This document shows, one piece after another, positions 27,995 through 40,361 of a stretch of DNA of 64,000 nucleotides (position 1 is the first letter of the stretch; each line of letters starts with the position of its first letter). The DNA comes from Scenedesmus sp. ARA3. Lineage: Eukaryota > Chlorophyta > Chlorophyceae > Sphaeropleales > Scenedesmaceae. The position numbers and the translations under genes were made by a program. The notes below the pieces were generated by a model, which did no database searches, was not told where the DNA came from, and was given only the letters and a program-made list of their open reading frames with translations. The stretch spans positions 37,435 to 101,434 of the forward strand of contig RWJK01001809.1 in NCBI GenBank assembly GCA_004335835.1. The letters are read 5' to 3'.

Positions 27995-29416
27995 AGGTTT
28001 CAAGGGTTCAGCATACACCAAGTCACAAGCAAAGAGGCAGAAGGTGGCATTGAGCTCAGGCTGCGTCACGTGCGCCTTGTTCATGCGCAGGCCTGCGGTG
28101 GCAGCAGCAGCAGCAGCAGCAGCAGCAAATGTTTCAAGGGTTCACCATACACCAAGTCACAAGCAAAGAGGCAGAAGGTGGCCTTCAGCTCAGGCTGCGT
28201 CAAGTGCGCCTTGTTCATGCGCAGGCCTGCGGCAGTGGCGGCAAAGGTTCCAAGGGGTCAGCGGGCGGGCAAGTCACAAGCAAAGAGGCAGAAGGTGGCG
28301 GCTCACCCGTGGGCCGCATAAAGGACTCGTACACAGCACGTCAGCGGCAAGTTGGCCAAGTTCAAAAAACCAAATTCAAAAAGCCAAGAGGAAAAGTGTC
28401 GGCTCACCGGTGGGCCGGATGAAGCGCTCGTACTTCGAGACACAGCACATCAGCAGCATGGAGTTATCAAAATAATCACCATCAGCAACAATCACCATCA
28501 GCAAACTAAACTCAGCAGCCGGGTGAACCACCGATGGACCTGATGAAGCGCTCGAACTTCACACACAGCACGTCAGCAGCAAGGTTTATTTCTAAAGTTC
28601 GGACTTGAAACCTGCCAAACCCAATAAAAAAGCGGCCGCTCACCGGTGGGCCTGATGAAGCGCTCGTACTTCACACACAGCACGTCAGCAGCAAGATGTA
28701 TAAATTTTCGAGCTTGAAACCTGCCGAATCCAATAAACAAGCGGCCGCTCACCGGTGGGCCTGATGAAGCGCTCGTACTTGGGCGGCTTGCGCGTGAAGC
28801 CTGGGCCCACAAAGGTGACCTTGGTGATCATGCGCTTCCAGCTCTTCTTCATGCGCTTGCCGCTCTTGAGCACCTTGAACATCTCGTCCTCAGCCACGGG
28901 CCGCACCTGAGCGGCAGCAGCAGATAACACAGTAGATAAACCACATGGGGTGATGTCATGTGGTGTCTGGGCAGGGAACATGGCAACGCCAGAGTCACAT
29001 TTAGGTTGCTGGACATAGCCGTGCGCGTGCGTGTAGGTTGCTGTGTTGGTGACCTAGAAAACACTGCAGCGCATGGACAGGAGCATCAACTCCCCAAGTC
29101 GCACAGCCAGCGAAGCCGCATTCCGCTGCCTGGCCATCCCACAGCTGCAACGCTGCCATTAGCAGCGACGCCTTTCTTGCATGCTGCCACTTTGCAGCAC
29201 TGCTGCTGCTGCTGCCACCGCGCTGCTGCCGCACCTTGGGCAGCGGCACCTCCCACTTGCCGGCCTTCTCCTTGCGCTTCTGCTTGATGGTGTTGCTCAG
29301 CACCTTGGCGCGGTCGACCTGCATTTGTTGCAGCAACAGCACGGGGTAGCAGTGAGCTGACGATATGCCACATGCAGCTCTGCAGCACAAACAGTTATGC
29401 ATTTGCGGGGAATTTC

Positions 29417-29454
<38 letters not shown>

Positions 29455-30829
29455 GGAATTGCTACACAAATGCCGCAAGCATGTGAGCGGCTATCTGTGC
29501 TCGATTTCTGTGCTCAACTTCTCAGTGACATGGGATCCCACACCATCCCGCCAAACAACGTCGCGCCAGCGCAGCACCCACCTGGTCGCGCTCCAGCAGG
29601 TATGCTGGCACCGCATTCTGCGGCGCGCCGTCGTCCGCCTTGTGCTTCTGCTCCTTCTCCTCGTGCATGGCGATGGTCTTCTTCAGCAGCGCCTTCTCCT
29701 GGTGGCGCTTCTTGGCAAACAGCTTGCCCTTGAGGCCCAGCGCCTTGCGCGCGTACTCGCTGCGCTTGTGCACCTGCAGACCAACAAAGCAACAGCAGCG
29801 ACGTCGCGCAACAGGAGGGACGTGAGTTGAATGAGGCATGAGGGGAGCACGCGTACTCGCTGCGCTTGTGCACCTGCGGGGAGTGGCGCAGCAAAAGCAG
29901 GGGTGATGTGAGCAGCACAACATGATGCATCAGGCCCAGCGCCTTGCGCGCATACTGGCTGCGCTTGTGCACCTGCAGGGAGTGACGCAGCAACAGCAGG
30001 GATGATGTGAGTAGCACAACATGATGCATCAGGCCCAGCACCTTGCGCGCGTACTCGCTGCGCTTGTGCACCTGCGGGGAGTGGCGCAGCGTGACAGTGG
30101 GAGTGACAAGCAAAATGGTGAGGATGTGAGAGGGGCAGGAGGCATGGGGAGAGCGCGTACTTGCGGCGCTTATGCGCTTGCGGGGAACGATAGCACGTCA
30201 GGTCAGCTCCACATCAGCTCCACATCAGCATTGAATTAGCGATGCGGTGTGCGACATCAACAGTGCGGTGTGCAGGTGCTCTGCGCTTGATATCTGTGCG
30301 CAGCAAGTCTGCTGCTGAGTTGAAAGCAGCTGAACAGCAGGAAGGGCGCATGCTGCATCAGCCGCGGGCTCCTGCTGCTACTGCTGCTGCTGCTGCTCCC
30401 CGTCATGTGGTGGTGGTCTACATAAAACCACCTTGGCATCTGGACCTAGACATTCATGGTATCCAGCTGCTGTTGATGCATGCATGGTATCCAGCTGCTG
30501 TTGAAGCTGCAAGCTGAGCATACTGCACATGTGTTAGCAACTGCTGTGGAGAGGCAGTGGGCACGGCTGCTGCACAGCGAGGGAAGCCCTGTTACGGATG
30601 CATGAAGCAGATAGCTTCCTCCTTGCTGGCTGGCACTGCTGCTGCCACTGCTGTTGCTGCTGCTGCCACTGTGTGCGAATGCCGTCCCTCCTGCTACGCT
30701 AGGAGCACCAGTGTGCTGCCATAGTGCTAAACGCACCTCGCGGGCCTCCTTCTTCCGCTTCTTCTCTTCATAGTTGAGCTGTCTGCCATGACGCTTCCTG
30801 TGCAGCTCTATATGCTCGTTCTGAGGCAT
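27115..30829 (-). CDS. NSA2: Ribosome biogenesis protein NSA2 (60S maturation)
   Basis: Six exons on the minus strand: 30829-30737, 29773-29582, 29318-29235, 28906-28753, 27818-27613, 27168-27115. They join in phase to 260 aa, the length usual for NSA2 in eukaryotes. Signature blocks appear in order: [120 protein letters not shown] and the invariant end [19 protein letters not shown]2 is a nucleolar pre-60S assembly factor with an eS8-like C-terminal fold (family knowledge). The protein is complete, so the extra exon-edge copies in its introns do not disrupt the normal product. It is divergent from the acyl-CoA synthetase gene. Confidence 0.97.
27484..27540 (-). repeat. Copy of the 3' end of NSA2 exon 5 plus donor
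   Basis: The block ACCCACCTGCGCGTACTTGCCCCACACCACC (given here in two parts: acceptor-side ACCCACCTGCGCGTACTTG, then CCCCACACCACC) at about 27482-27515 repeats the true exon end at 27608-27640. It lies downstream of the true exon in transcription and keeps the donor GTGGGT. Confidence 0.9.
27829..28260 (-). repeat. Three tandem copies of the 5' end of NSA2 exon 5 (period 137, 137, 134 bp)
   Basis: The acceptor and first roughly 20 codons of exon 5 ([23 protein letters not shown]; true copy ends at 27818) are repeated at about 27904-27956, 28041-28093 and 28178-28227. Each unit also carries its own CTG run (sense strand) before the acceptor CAG|GCCTGCGC. Unit spacing measured at the GCGCAGGCCTGCGG landmark is 27811, 27948, 28085, 28219. 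Confidence 0.95.
28301..28680 (-). repeat. Four copies of the 3' end of NSA2 exon 4 plus donor
   Basis: The exon 4 end ([16 protein letters not shown], then GTGAGC; true copy 28747-28785) recurs at about 28637-28672, 28517-28556, 28400-28436 and 28301-28335, each followed by a related spacer with CAGCACGTCAGCAGCAAG. Copies become less alike with distance from the exon. Confidence 0.92.
29840..30185 (-). repeat. Three or four copies of the 5' end of NSA2 exon 2 with acceptor
   Basis: The exon 2 start ([19 protein letters not shown] with acceptor CAG|GTGCACAAGC; true copy up to 29773) recurs at about 29848-29876, 29937-29976 and 30038-30076, with a degenerate fourth at about 30155-30182. Spacing is about 100 bp. 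All lie in intron 1 upstream of the true exon in transcription. Confidence 0.92.
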
Positions 30830-31843
30830 GCTGCCGTCTGCACCTGCTCGCTAACGCGAGCAAGAAACTATGCAATAGCTCAGGAAAAGAGCAGCCAGGG
30901 GCGACCGAGGGGGCTGAAGCAAGAGGAGCGACACAAGGACAGCTTCTGGTTCGCTGGCAGGTTACAAACGCTGTTTGTTTACCTATAACAACAGTATTTG
31001 TCCTGTGCCAGCGAGCTGTCACGCAAGTTCGTCTGTGTAGCTGAGTCTAGCAGTCGCAGTCTGGATGGAGGCAGCGAGACAACCGACAGCAGCTGCAAGA
31101 CTAAGCACAAAAGGACCGGGAAGTGGCTTGCCTAACGCCTTAGGCTGGCGCCCAGGGCGCAACACCACGTCACTGACAGATGCCAGCTAGGGTTGAGGGC
31201 CAGGTCACCCACTGCCTGCCAGGGGGAAGGGGCTGTGGCTGGCAGACGATGACATGAGGGCAGACATTCGACATGTACAAATTAGCTGTCAGCAAGTTGA
31301 GATATTGTCTGCTGTTGCTGCTGTGGCAAGGGGTGCACAGAGCCCAGCTGAAGCCCGGACTCCAGGCCCTGCTGGCCCTGCAGCGCTCCAGCTGGACCAT
31401 CTGTGAAGACAAACTTGAGCTGTGGCACCATTTCTAGCCAGGAGCTGTTAAAGTTTGCTTTATGTACGTTGTTGTTGCAGCTTGACCTGTCAGACGCCTT
31501 GCTGGGGTTTGTCCGCTTGCCAAAAGGGCACTGCTGAGCCGTGCAGGGCGTCAGCTGAGGGGACAGTTACTGACTCGTCAGCCACTGGAGGTGATCCTAA
31601 ACCCGTTTGAAACGCTGAAGCTTTGCTGCAAGCGTTACAATACAAGATGATCAAGACCGTGCCGACGTTGCTGCCCTCACCCCATGCTCAACCTCTCACT
31701 CCTGGTCACTCTGGCTGACATGTCAGCAACTGACAGTGTGCCTCGTCTGCAACATCACCTCAGCGCCGCAGCACTTACCGCGATAGGCTGGCCTGCTTCA
31801 AGGCTGTTTTTGGATCGATAATGTGCTAGCGAGCACTAGCAGG
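30830..31843. promoter_or_regulatory. Divergent intergenic region between NSA2 and the acyl-CoA synthetase gene
   Basis: The ATGs are 1.0 kb apart on opposite strands, so both promoters should lie here. No clear TATA box was found for either gene. No convincing coding frame. Confidence 0.45.
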
Positions 31844-33036
31844 ATGTCTGCAAGTCACAGGCTGTCGGTGCTGCAGGGTCAGCTAGCACCCACAAATGCC
31901 GCAGAGGCGCAACAGTTGTGCCTGTCTCCCACAGCAGGCAGGCAAGGCGATCAGGATGTGGCAGACCGCATGGAGGAGCTGATGCAGCAAACGGAGCCCT
32001 ATGCTGTCCCGTTACCAGAAAAGCTGCAGCCAGACGGGCCATGGAACGTGTACAGGTACGTATAGTGACGATTTCATCGTATTTGGTAGCCTGATGATCG
32101 GCATCTGACAGCAGGCCTGTGTCTTCAGGGCTGCCCACTCAACTAGGAAGCTGCTGTGCAACTTTGATGCACCAGACCAGGATGTGTTCACCCTCTATGA
32201 CAATTGGGAGACTGCGGTGGCACGCTTCCCGCATGTAAGCACGCACAGCCACGTTTTTGGCAGCCTCCACAGCTTGGCAGCCTCCACAGCTCAGCATGAT
32301 TTTCAGCAGACCATCACTGCTTGTGCTGCTGCCGACAGCATGCAGCGCTGCTGCGGTGCTGCACTTGCATGGGGCTTGCAGTCGCATGGTGTAGCGGTGC
32401 AGGGCTGCAGCTGATACAGCAAGTAGCAGTAGCCGCAACAGCACCTTTATTGCTAGGATGCTGCCTGGTTTGTAGCAGCAGCAAGAGCAGCAGGCAGAGC
32501 TGATGTGCAGAAATGCGCCATGCATGCACATGGTTGCAGTCACAGCGGCAGAACTTGCGTCGATGCATCACACTCAGCAGAGCAACAGATGGGCAGCAAC
32601 TACATATGTTCTGAGTTTTCTGAGGTTTGATTCGCGGGCTGCTTTGTGCAGGTGCCTGCGCTGGGCTGGCGCAAGCGTGATGCTAACGGCAACCTAGGCG
32701 CCTACACCTGGCTCACATACTCACAGGTACAGCTGCTCCAGCAATGCATCGATGCTGAAGGTTGGCACAGCAGCAGCAGAGCAGCAGCAGATACAAAGCA
32801 ACAGCTGAACCCACCAGGTCATACATGGGCTGCGTTGTGCATCATTCTGATTGTGGAAAATGCAGTCGAGCGTCACGGATACCTGGCAGGGTATCGCTGC
32901 AGCTGGTACATGCCCTAGAGCTATTGTCTGCCTCAACACCGCAAGCAGCGACTGCATTATGCAGTCGCTGCTATATCACTTATTCCCGCGTTATGCAGTG
33001 CAGCTTCATCACTGAACCCTGCCGCACACCCGCATC

Positions 33037-33078
<42 letters not shown>

Positions 33079-36000
33079 CTGGCGACATCCGCACCTCGCT
33101 GGGCTCTGGCCTGCTGCAGCTGGGCATCCCGCCCAAGTCCATGCTGGGCCTCTACAGCGTCAACTGCAAGGAGTGGGTGCTGCTGGACGCAGCAGCACAC
33201 GCCTACAGCATGACAAGCGTGCCGCTGTATGACACGTTGGGGCCTGATGCAGTGGAGTACATCTGTAACCATGCTGAGCTGGCGGCGGTGGGCTGCAGCG
33301 CGGCGGTGCTGCCGACGCTGCTGAGCTGCATTGCGCGCTGCCCAAGTCTGAAGCTGCTGGTGGGTGCGGTGTTTTTAAATGTGTTGGTAGCGCTGTGGGT
33401 GCGTGAATGCAAATAAGAACATTGGTTGTGTGTCTTTGCAGCAACAGAGACAGGAGTGTGATCTGTTGCTGGTAGGGCTCAGGTGCAGGTTAGGGTTGAG
33501 GTTGAGGTGAAAACATGGCTGCAGCGTCATTGGGCATGGCGCGTGTGCCCTGCTCTGCCAGTCACGCTGCTGGTGTGCAGTCACGCATGCAAAACGGTCT
33601 AGCACTGTCCATCATGCTGGCTCTAGCAGGCCCCCTTGCTTATGCAACAGTAGCCTCCGGACATTCCACACGCCCTGTCTCTCTTGTCTCTCACATGTGC
33701 ATGTGTGCACCTGCAGGTGGTGTGGGGTGCTGGTACAGCGCAGCTGCCGGAGGTGCCTGCTGGCTCCTCCTGCAGGCTTGTCACATTGGACCAAGTGGAG
33801 TCACTGGGGCGTCGCCACCCACGCGCACACGTGCCGCCTCGCCCGAGTGACATCGCCACCATTTGCTACACCAGCGGCACCACCGGCACGCCAAAGGGTG
33901 CGCACATGTTGTGGAGTTGTGTTTGGCTGCGCTTCCAGCAGCATTAGTGCTGCATCCGTTGCTTCATCCAGTGGTGTAGCTTCTGCAGTCTTGCGTGGGT
34001 GCGAAGGCCGGACTGCAGCTGCACAGCAACCGGCAGGCACAGCAGTTCCTGCATCAGCAGCTGCAGGTTCAGCAACAATCACGAAACACAGCACAGACTC
34101 AACACAGCGCTTCATGCTTGCCCTGCGTCACCCGTGCAGGTTTCTGCTTGTGTCCTTCTCCCTGAGGCGCCGCGCTCACGCACGCCAACCTGATCGCTGA
34201 TGCTGCCGGCCTGCGAGCTGCTGGCAGGCTGTCAACTAGTCATTATGATCCCCATGCATGCTCCGCGTCGTGCATAAATCCATGACTGTACGTGCTTACT
34301 TGACTTCGGCTCTCTTCCCTACTGCAGGCGCCGTGCTCACGCACGCCAACCTGATCGCTGACGCTGCCGGCACCTGCGAGCTGCTGGACGACTGGCAGCC
34401 GGGCGACAGGCACATCAGCTACCTGCCGCTGGCGCACATCTACGAGCGCAACAACATGACGGTGGCGGTGCACCTGGGCGGCAGCGTGGGCTTCTACAGC
34501 GGCAATGTCACAGAGCTGCTGGACGACGTGCTGGTGAGGCAGCGCTGTAGCGCGGCATAATGTTTATACTTATGTATGTTTTGGTTTGAAAGAGCTAGCC
34601 AGGGATCTCATGGTGCGACGTGCTGAGGAGGCAGCGTGGTTTGAGAGGATAGTTACAAGTGGATCCTGGCACTCTTTCAAATGCTGGGTGGACATCCGCA
34701 TGGTGGTTGTGTTCTTGCTTAGAAGCATAATAGCCCAGCAGTACATTCAAGAGGCCAGATTTTTGCATGTTGCCGGGCTGCTGGACGACGTGCCGGTGAG
34801 GCACTGTGGTTTTCTATCCGTGTTTCAGACGTGTATGAGCATGTAAGTTGCATTGAATCCGGTCACTGAGCTCAAACCCGAGGCGTGTGCTGTCGTAGGT
34901 TGGTGTATGCCTGGGACTGCGGCTGTCTGCCTGTCCTGTGCCTCCATGTGAGCTGTTATGCCAACGCTGGCGCTGCAGCCGCACGTATATGTGAGCGCAA
35001 CTGCAGATAATGAATTCAACTGCTTGCCTGTCATGTGCTGCTGTGCTGCCTGTTGTTGAGTGCAGGCGCTGCAGCCGCAGCTGTTTGTGAGCGTGCCACG
35101 ACTGTGGAACCGCATCTACGATCGCGTCATGGCCACCATGCGCGAGGCCAACCCGGTGAAGCGGCGCCTGTTTGAGCGCGCCTTTGCCTACAAGCGCGCA
35201 GCGCTGGAGGCCGGTGTGTGCTGATGAAGCCATTTGCAGCAGTTGCCAGCACACAGGATTTCATCATGCCGGCTTCAGTGGCAGCCATTGTGATGATCAT
35301 GTCTTCTGCATCCGACGTTCGCGTACAGCGATGAAAGCTCCGTCTCCCATGCACATGTTGCTAGTGTTGGGCACAGCAGATGCAGTCGCAGCTGCACACC
35401 AACTCCTGCATCAGCCCTCATGTACATCAGCTGCTACTCCTGTGCCTTGAATTGTGCACTGCTGCGAATCATGCTGCGCATGGCCGTGTGCTTTTTGAAT
35501 GTCAGGCGACATGAGCGGCGGGCGCTGGGGCCCCTTCTGGGACCGGCTGGTGTTCAGCAAGGTGCGGGAGCGCCTGGGCGGGCGCGTCAAGTACATGACC
35601 ACAGGTGAGCCCGATGCACAACAAAGTACAATATTTCTTAGATATACCAGCTGGGGTTGGAGCAGCTGTACAGCTTCACCTAGCACCTGTAATTGCGCAG
35701 TCGAGGCAGCAGCTTCCAGCCGATTGCCTGCCAGCTATGTGCCCGCTAGCATGTGCATGACTGCTGTTCCACCAGTGCCTGCGCCTGCCTGATCTCTAAC
35801 CACCACAATCATATCTTACCCGTGCTCCTGCAGGCGCCAGCCCCATCAGCGCAGAGGTGATGATGTTCCTGCGCGTGTGCTTTGGCTGCCACGTGCTGGA
35901 GGGCTACGGCATGACAGAGACATCCTGCACCATCACTATCACACGCATGGATGACCCCACAATCGGCCACGTGGGCGCGCCGCTGTCCTGCTGCGAGGTC

Positions 36001-37788
36001 AAGCTTGTGGACATCCCTGAGATGCACTACATGACCACGGACCAGCCGCACCCGCGGTGCGTTACGTTTGACCGTCCAGTCAAACTGGTCAAACTGGTCA
36101 AATCAGTCAAACTTGGTGTTTGATGGTTGCGTGCTGACATGGTGCAGCCTCGATTTTTTGTGTGGGTGTTTGCTCTGCCGTTTGCAGCTGGCTTTAGCAG
36201 AGTATGTTCAGCTGCTGTGACGTTGCTGTTCACAAACGCAAGTCGGCAAGACTGCTGTTGTGTCTCACTGCTGCTGCAGGGGCGAGGTGTGTGTGCGCGG
36301 GCCCACAGTGTTCCAGGGCTACTACAAGGCCCCGGAGCAGACAGCAGAGGTGATGGACGCTGACGGCTGGTTCCACACAGGCGATGTGGGCGCGTGGCTG
36401 CCCGGGGGCCGGCTGCGCATCATCGACAGGTGCGCTGTGTGTGAGATAGTTGAGGAATTGTGTGGCTTGCAGTGAGTTGTGTAGCTTGCAGCTGCAGAGG
36501 CCCGTGTCGTTGTTGACAGCAAAATCATGCATGCCCTTGCTCTACTGGCGGCCGGCGGCGCATCATCGACAGGTGCGTTGTGTGTGCGCTGGCTGAGGAT
36601 TCCAGTGGCTTGCAGCTATGTAGCTTGCTGCTGCAGATGCACGTGGATGGTGGAGTAATCACAACACACGGCTGCTCCTGGTTGTTCAGGCACTGACTGT
36701 GCTGTGCGGGCGTCTGTTGCTGCTGCACCTGCCACTCGCTTGCAGGAAGAAGAACATCTTCAAGCTGGCGCAGGGCGAGTACATCGCGCCGGAGAAGATA
36801 GAGAATGTGTACACCAGGTGCGCAGCTCACCCGCTGCTCCTTGTCGCAAAATACAATGTTTCAAAGTTTCCGTGAAACATCCGAAGGTTTGCATTGCGGG
36901 GGTGTGCAGGTGAAACGAGCATGCTGCCAGGTTTGCCGGGTTGATTGCTTTATTGGCCTCATGCTATGAGATGCAGAGCGCATCCTCTTGTGAATTGGCA
37001 CATCTGCTACTGGGCACGCCTGTATGAGAACATGTTATTGCGTGCTTTTGGTGGCTGCCATGCCCTCACAGTGGCTACATTTAGGCCTAATCAATCTGGG
37101 CTTCTGACGAGATGTGGCTTTGCTGCCATGCGTCCTGCAAACTCTGCTGCAGGAGCCCGCTGGTGCTGCAGGCGTTTGTGTATGGTGACAGCCTGAAGGC
37201 GCAGCTGGTGGCAGTGGTGGTGCCAGACCCTGAGACGCTGCTGCCATGGGCCAAGGAGCGCAACCTGCCGCAGGTGTGAGCCCGTGCCATGCAGACTGCT
37301 GTACTGTTGTGCTGCAACACAGGTTTAGGACTGTTTTGAACTGCTGCAGGCCTGCATCAGTGCTGGCGCGGGCAGCTGGGCAGTGGAATGAACCAACACA
37401 AGTGCTACTCTAGGCTAGCTGCATGCTGGTGCATTCTCTCAAGGCTGTTTGCTGTGGTGTGCTGCACAACTGCTTGCAGGACATGCCGTCGCTGTGCCGC
37501 GAGCGCGCCGTCATCCAGGCGGTCATGCACAGCATGCAGCAGGAGGGCAAGGCAGCACAGCTGCGCGGCTTTGAGCACGTGGCAGCAGTCAGCCTCATCC
37601 CCGAGCCATTCACAGTGGAAAACGACATGCTGACACCCACCTTCAAGCTGAAGCGGAATGTGGCGCGGGAGCAGTACCAGGGCTTGATTGACGGCATGTA
37701 TGACAGCCTGGCTGGGGCTGGGGACGGGGATAGGGAGGTGGCGGTTGGGAGTGGCGGCGCAGGCAGCATGGCTGGGCGGCGGCCGTGA
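31844..37788 (+). CDS. LACS: Long-chain acyl-CoA synthetase (fatty acid:CoA ligase, AMP-forming)
   Basis: Thirteen exons: 31844-32055, 32129-32234, 32652-32726, 33078-33359, 33717-33897, 34328-34533, 35066-35213, 35506-35604, 35834-36056, 36280-36429, 36746-36817, 37153-37273, 37480-37788; 727 aa. Motifs in order: [11 protein letters not shown] and [10 protein letters not shown] near the N-terminus, [23 protein letters not shown]-binding P-loop [11 protein letters not shown] (276-286), [30 protein letters not shown] (460-467), GWFHTGDVG, and the fatty-acyl-CoA synthetase signature [20 protein letters not shown]. The enzyme activates long-chain fatty acids to acyl-CoA with ATP and CoA. There is no peroxisomal SKL-type C-terminus (it ends GRRP after an acidic/Gly linker), so another membrane site is likelier; this is inference. 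The first ATG in frame was chosen. Confidence 0.95.
34164..34215 (+). repeat. Copy of the 5' end of acyl-CoA synthetase exon 6
   Basis: GAG|GCGCCGCGCTCACGCACGCC and the next 30 bases repeat the start of the true exon at 34328. The acceptor here is GAG, weaker than the CAG of the true exon. Confidence 0.88.
34776..34805 (+). repeat. Copy of the 3' end of acyl-CoA synthetase exon 6 plus donor
   Basis: CTGCTGGACGACGTGCCG|GTGAGGCA repeats the true end CTGCTGGACGACGTGCTG|GTGAGGCA at 34516-34541, some 265 bases downstream. Confidence 0.88.
34966..34995 (+). repeat. Copy of the 5' end of acyl-CoA synthetase exon 7
   Basis: GGCGCTGCAGCCGCACGTATATGTGAGCG repeats the start of exon 7 (35066, [16 protein letters not shown]), about 95 bases upstream. 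The acceptor AG is lost in this copy. Confidence 0.85.
36076..36118 (+). repeat. Short GGTCAAACT tandem repeat in acyl-CoA synthetase intron 9
   Basis: Four or five imperfect copies of GTCAAACTG start a few bases after the exon 9 donor. Confidence 0.85.
36546..36577 (+). repeat. Copy of the 3' end of acyl-CoA synthetase exon 10 plus donor
   Basis: GGCGGCGCATCATCGACAG|GTGCGTTG repeats the true exon end at 36407-36437 (GGCTGCGCATCATCGACAG|GTGCGCTG). The sequence after the donor is also related. Confidence 0.88.
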
Positions 37789-40361
37789 GGCAGGGAGAAA
37801 TGGCATGATTGCCATGTGGACGTGCAGGCTGGGAGATGGCAAGTCCAGCTGGCTGCTGCAGGCGGCAGCGGCTGTTGTTGCAAACCGATTGCTTGCAAGG
37901 TGCGTGTGCATGGTGACAGTGTACACTGTAACACACATGTGTGTTGAGGTGTTACAGCCGCCTTCATGTTGGCGTTGCAGGAGGGGCGTTAGCAGAACAC
38001 CATGGCAACATCATCAGGTTTACTGTGCGGGTTGTTGTGGCTGGTTGGCGCGTTTGAGCGTGCATGTCGCAAGCAGCTGCTGGTGTGGAATCATGCTGCA
38101 GTGTCGGCTGCAGGACATCTGTGGAAGCGAGCTCTGCTTGCCTGGTGTCGGCTGTGATTCACGGCACCAGCTCAATGCACCGCTTTTGTTAAAGCATCAT
38201 AACGTGCAAGCCAGGCCACCGATTCTGGTTTGGAACTGCGCAGTTAATTCAAGCATGCTATTGCACCATAGCACGTCAATTCCAGTGCAACCGTCAGAAA
38301 ATGCGGTGGCGCGCCAGCTGCAGATGCTGGGGCTGCTTGCATGTTGATGCGTTGTGTGCTGTTGCTGGCAAGTGTATGAATGTGAAGCATGGTTGAAAAT
38401 ACTATGATGTTCTGCTTTGTTGATACCTTTAATACCAAGGCGCAGTCCGAGTCAGAGGCAACAACAAGTGCAGCTCGTTCACAGTGAAGATGCTGGCCAG
38501 CAGTGACTAGGTTTCAACCTAAAGAGACAATAACCCTTAAAAATTATATCAATGGTTGTCTCTTGCGCGCCGGTGCAAACTACTGGTCGCGCACTGGTGC
38601 AGACATGCGAACAGTGACTGTGGTCAGGATGACTCCGTGCACGGGTCCCGTGACAGCTAGCTGTCAGCGCTCGACACCGTGCACGACGCGTGACATCACC
38701 AAGCGGCTGATGATGTCTTGGCAGTGGCATTGGTCGTCAGGGCAAGCCCAATGTAGCTTTGACAGATACACATGTGAAGTAAAAGAAAGCCTCACCAGGG
38801 GCCTCTTGAATGCACCCCCCNNNNNNNNNNNNNNNNNNNNNNNNNNNNNNNNNNNNNNNNNNNNNNNNNNGCACCCTAGACCCCAGTACTGGGCTGACAC
38901 GAACGAGCCAAGCGATGTCTCCAGTTGCATGAATTGTGTTCATTATCACTTTATGAAGAATTTTGAGGGCGCTGGGACGCGTTCGTGTCCAACCGGTTTG
39001 GGCAATTTGACCCCAGTCACCAGCACTGCATGCAGGGGTGTCGGGGGTGTCGGGGGTGTCACAGTGAAGTGCACTCGGGCTGCACTCGGGGAGGTGACGA
39101 AACTGCTCGCCGCAGAAACACGGCAATATCGTTGATGCAGTAGATTGGAAGACATATGAGCCGTTTTTGAGTGCTGCGGGCCCTTTCCCTGAGCAGACTT
39201 TCCAGTGCCGGCACCCGTCAGCCGATTCGACCTCTTAGGACCAGCTCGATTGCCTGTTTTTTTGCTGTAAACCGTTCGAACATTATGGTTAGTCTCTAAT
39301 GTTGCAAGTCTCGTTCTGGTTCTTTTCCATTTGAGACCACACTCGCGTATTTATATCAGCAAATCTCAGTCAACAGCGGATTTGACCCCTTTGGAGCAGC
39401 TCGATGTCTAAATAAAAGCGCAAAAATTAATCATTAGCATTTCGTCTTTGCAATCCTAGCTTCTTGTTCTAGTTCTTACAGGCAGCTGCAAGAAATCGAC
39501 ATCGCTTGGGTCCTATCCCAGGCGCTGGACCCTGCTTCGGGGGGGGGTGCTTGAATGCTATACTGTTGAATGTGCAGGTAATGAGTCCACAGGCCTGTAC
39601 GGACATGTCCTTGTCTTTATGTTCCTGCACAGCAGAGCATAGGTCGCACCTGCTCACCTGCTTTTGAAGCGGCACACTCAAACAATTTACACACGGAAGA
39701 GCTGTTACAACCTACTTGGGTTGCACCACTCACAAGTCACAGCTGGCCTAGAGCTGTCAAGAGATGTACAGCTGCTGCTAGCAGCGCCGTTGAAAGCACG
39801 CCAAATGCGCGATTCATGGCTGCAGGTACAGGGTGTGGAGCCAGGGGTGCCGCCCCTGGCCACACACAACCTGTCCAACCAAAACGTAGCCCAGCGCTGC
39901 AGAGCCACCTGGGCAGTCACTCAATCACTCATTCAGCTCCCAGCAGAAGCCTTAGCCGCAAAGGTGACCGCTGACACCCTTATGTGGGTGATTGTAGTGC
40001 GATGACGCACCGTGTTGGTGCCGCTGTGCTGTTGTCACTTGCTGGTGACATGATTCAAGTTCAGTGCCCTCCAGAGCACCCATGTGCACTATGAAGCCTG
40101 CCAGTCTTGCGCCAGGCAATGCCATGTTGCATGCTGTGGAACTCAACTGGCATTTGGTCAAACCAGCCATTGAGAGCAGGCAGCAGCACTAACCAAACAC
40201 TAACACTCAGATCTTTGAAGATCTGGCTGCTTTGTACAATTCTTAAGGCAAGGCATGGCCTCCTCTTCGTAATCTGTGATAGCAGAAAGTCAGCGCCGCA
40301 GCTGCTGAAGCCCCCCCGCATCAGTAACTAACCATACGATGAGCTGGGTGCAGCAGCACGC
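37789..40361. other. Downstream and intergenic region with a 50-N gap
   Basis: TGTAA at 37927-37931 lies 139 bases after the acyl-CoA synthetase stop. From about 38380 to 39480 the sequence becomes less CTG-rich and locally AT-rich, includes an assembly gap (38821-38870), a GTCGGGGGT triplet repeat at about 39038-39064 and a G9 run at about 39540. No transposon ends or coding domain could be named. Confidence 0.4.
37927..37931 (+). terminator. Polyadenylation signal TGTAA, acyl-CoA synthetase gene
   Basis: TGTAA is the common green-algal poly(A) signal. It lies 139 bases past the stop codon, a normal 3' UTR distance. Confidence 0.45.

Noticed and set aside
38503..39135. 210-codon plus-strand frame spanning the N gap
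   Set aside because: It runs through 50 unknown bases, lacks family features, and the gap makes the frame meaningless.
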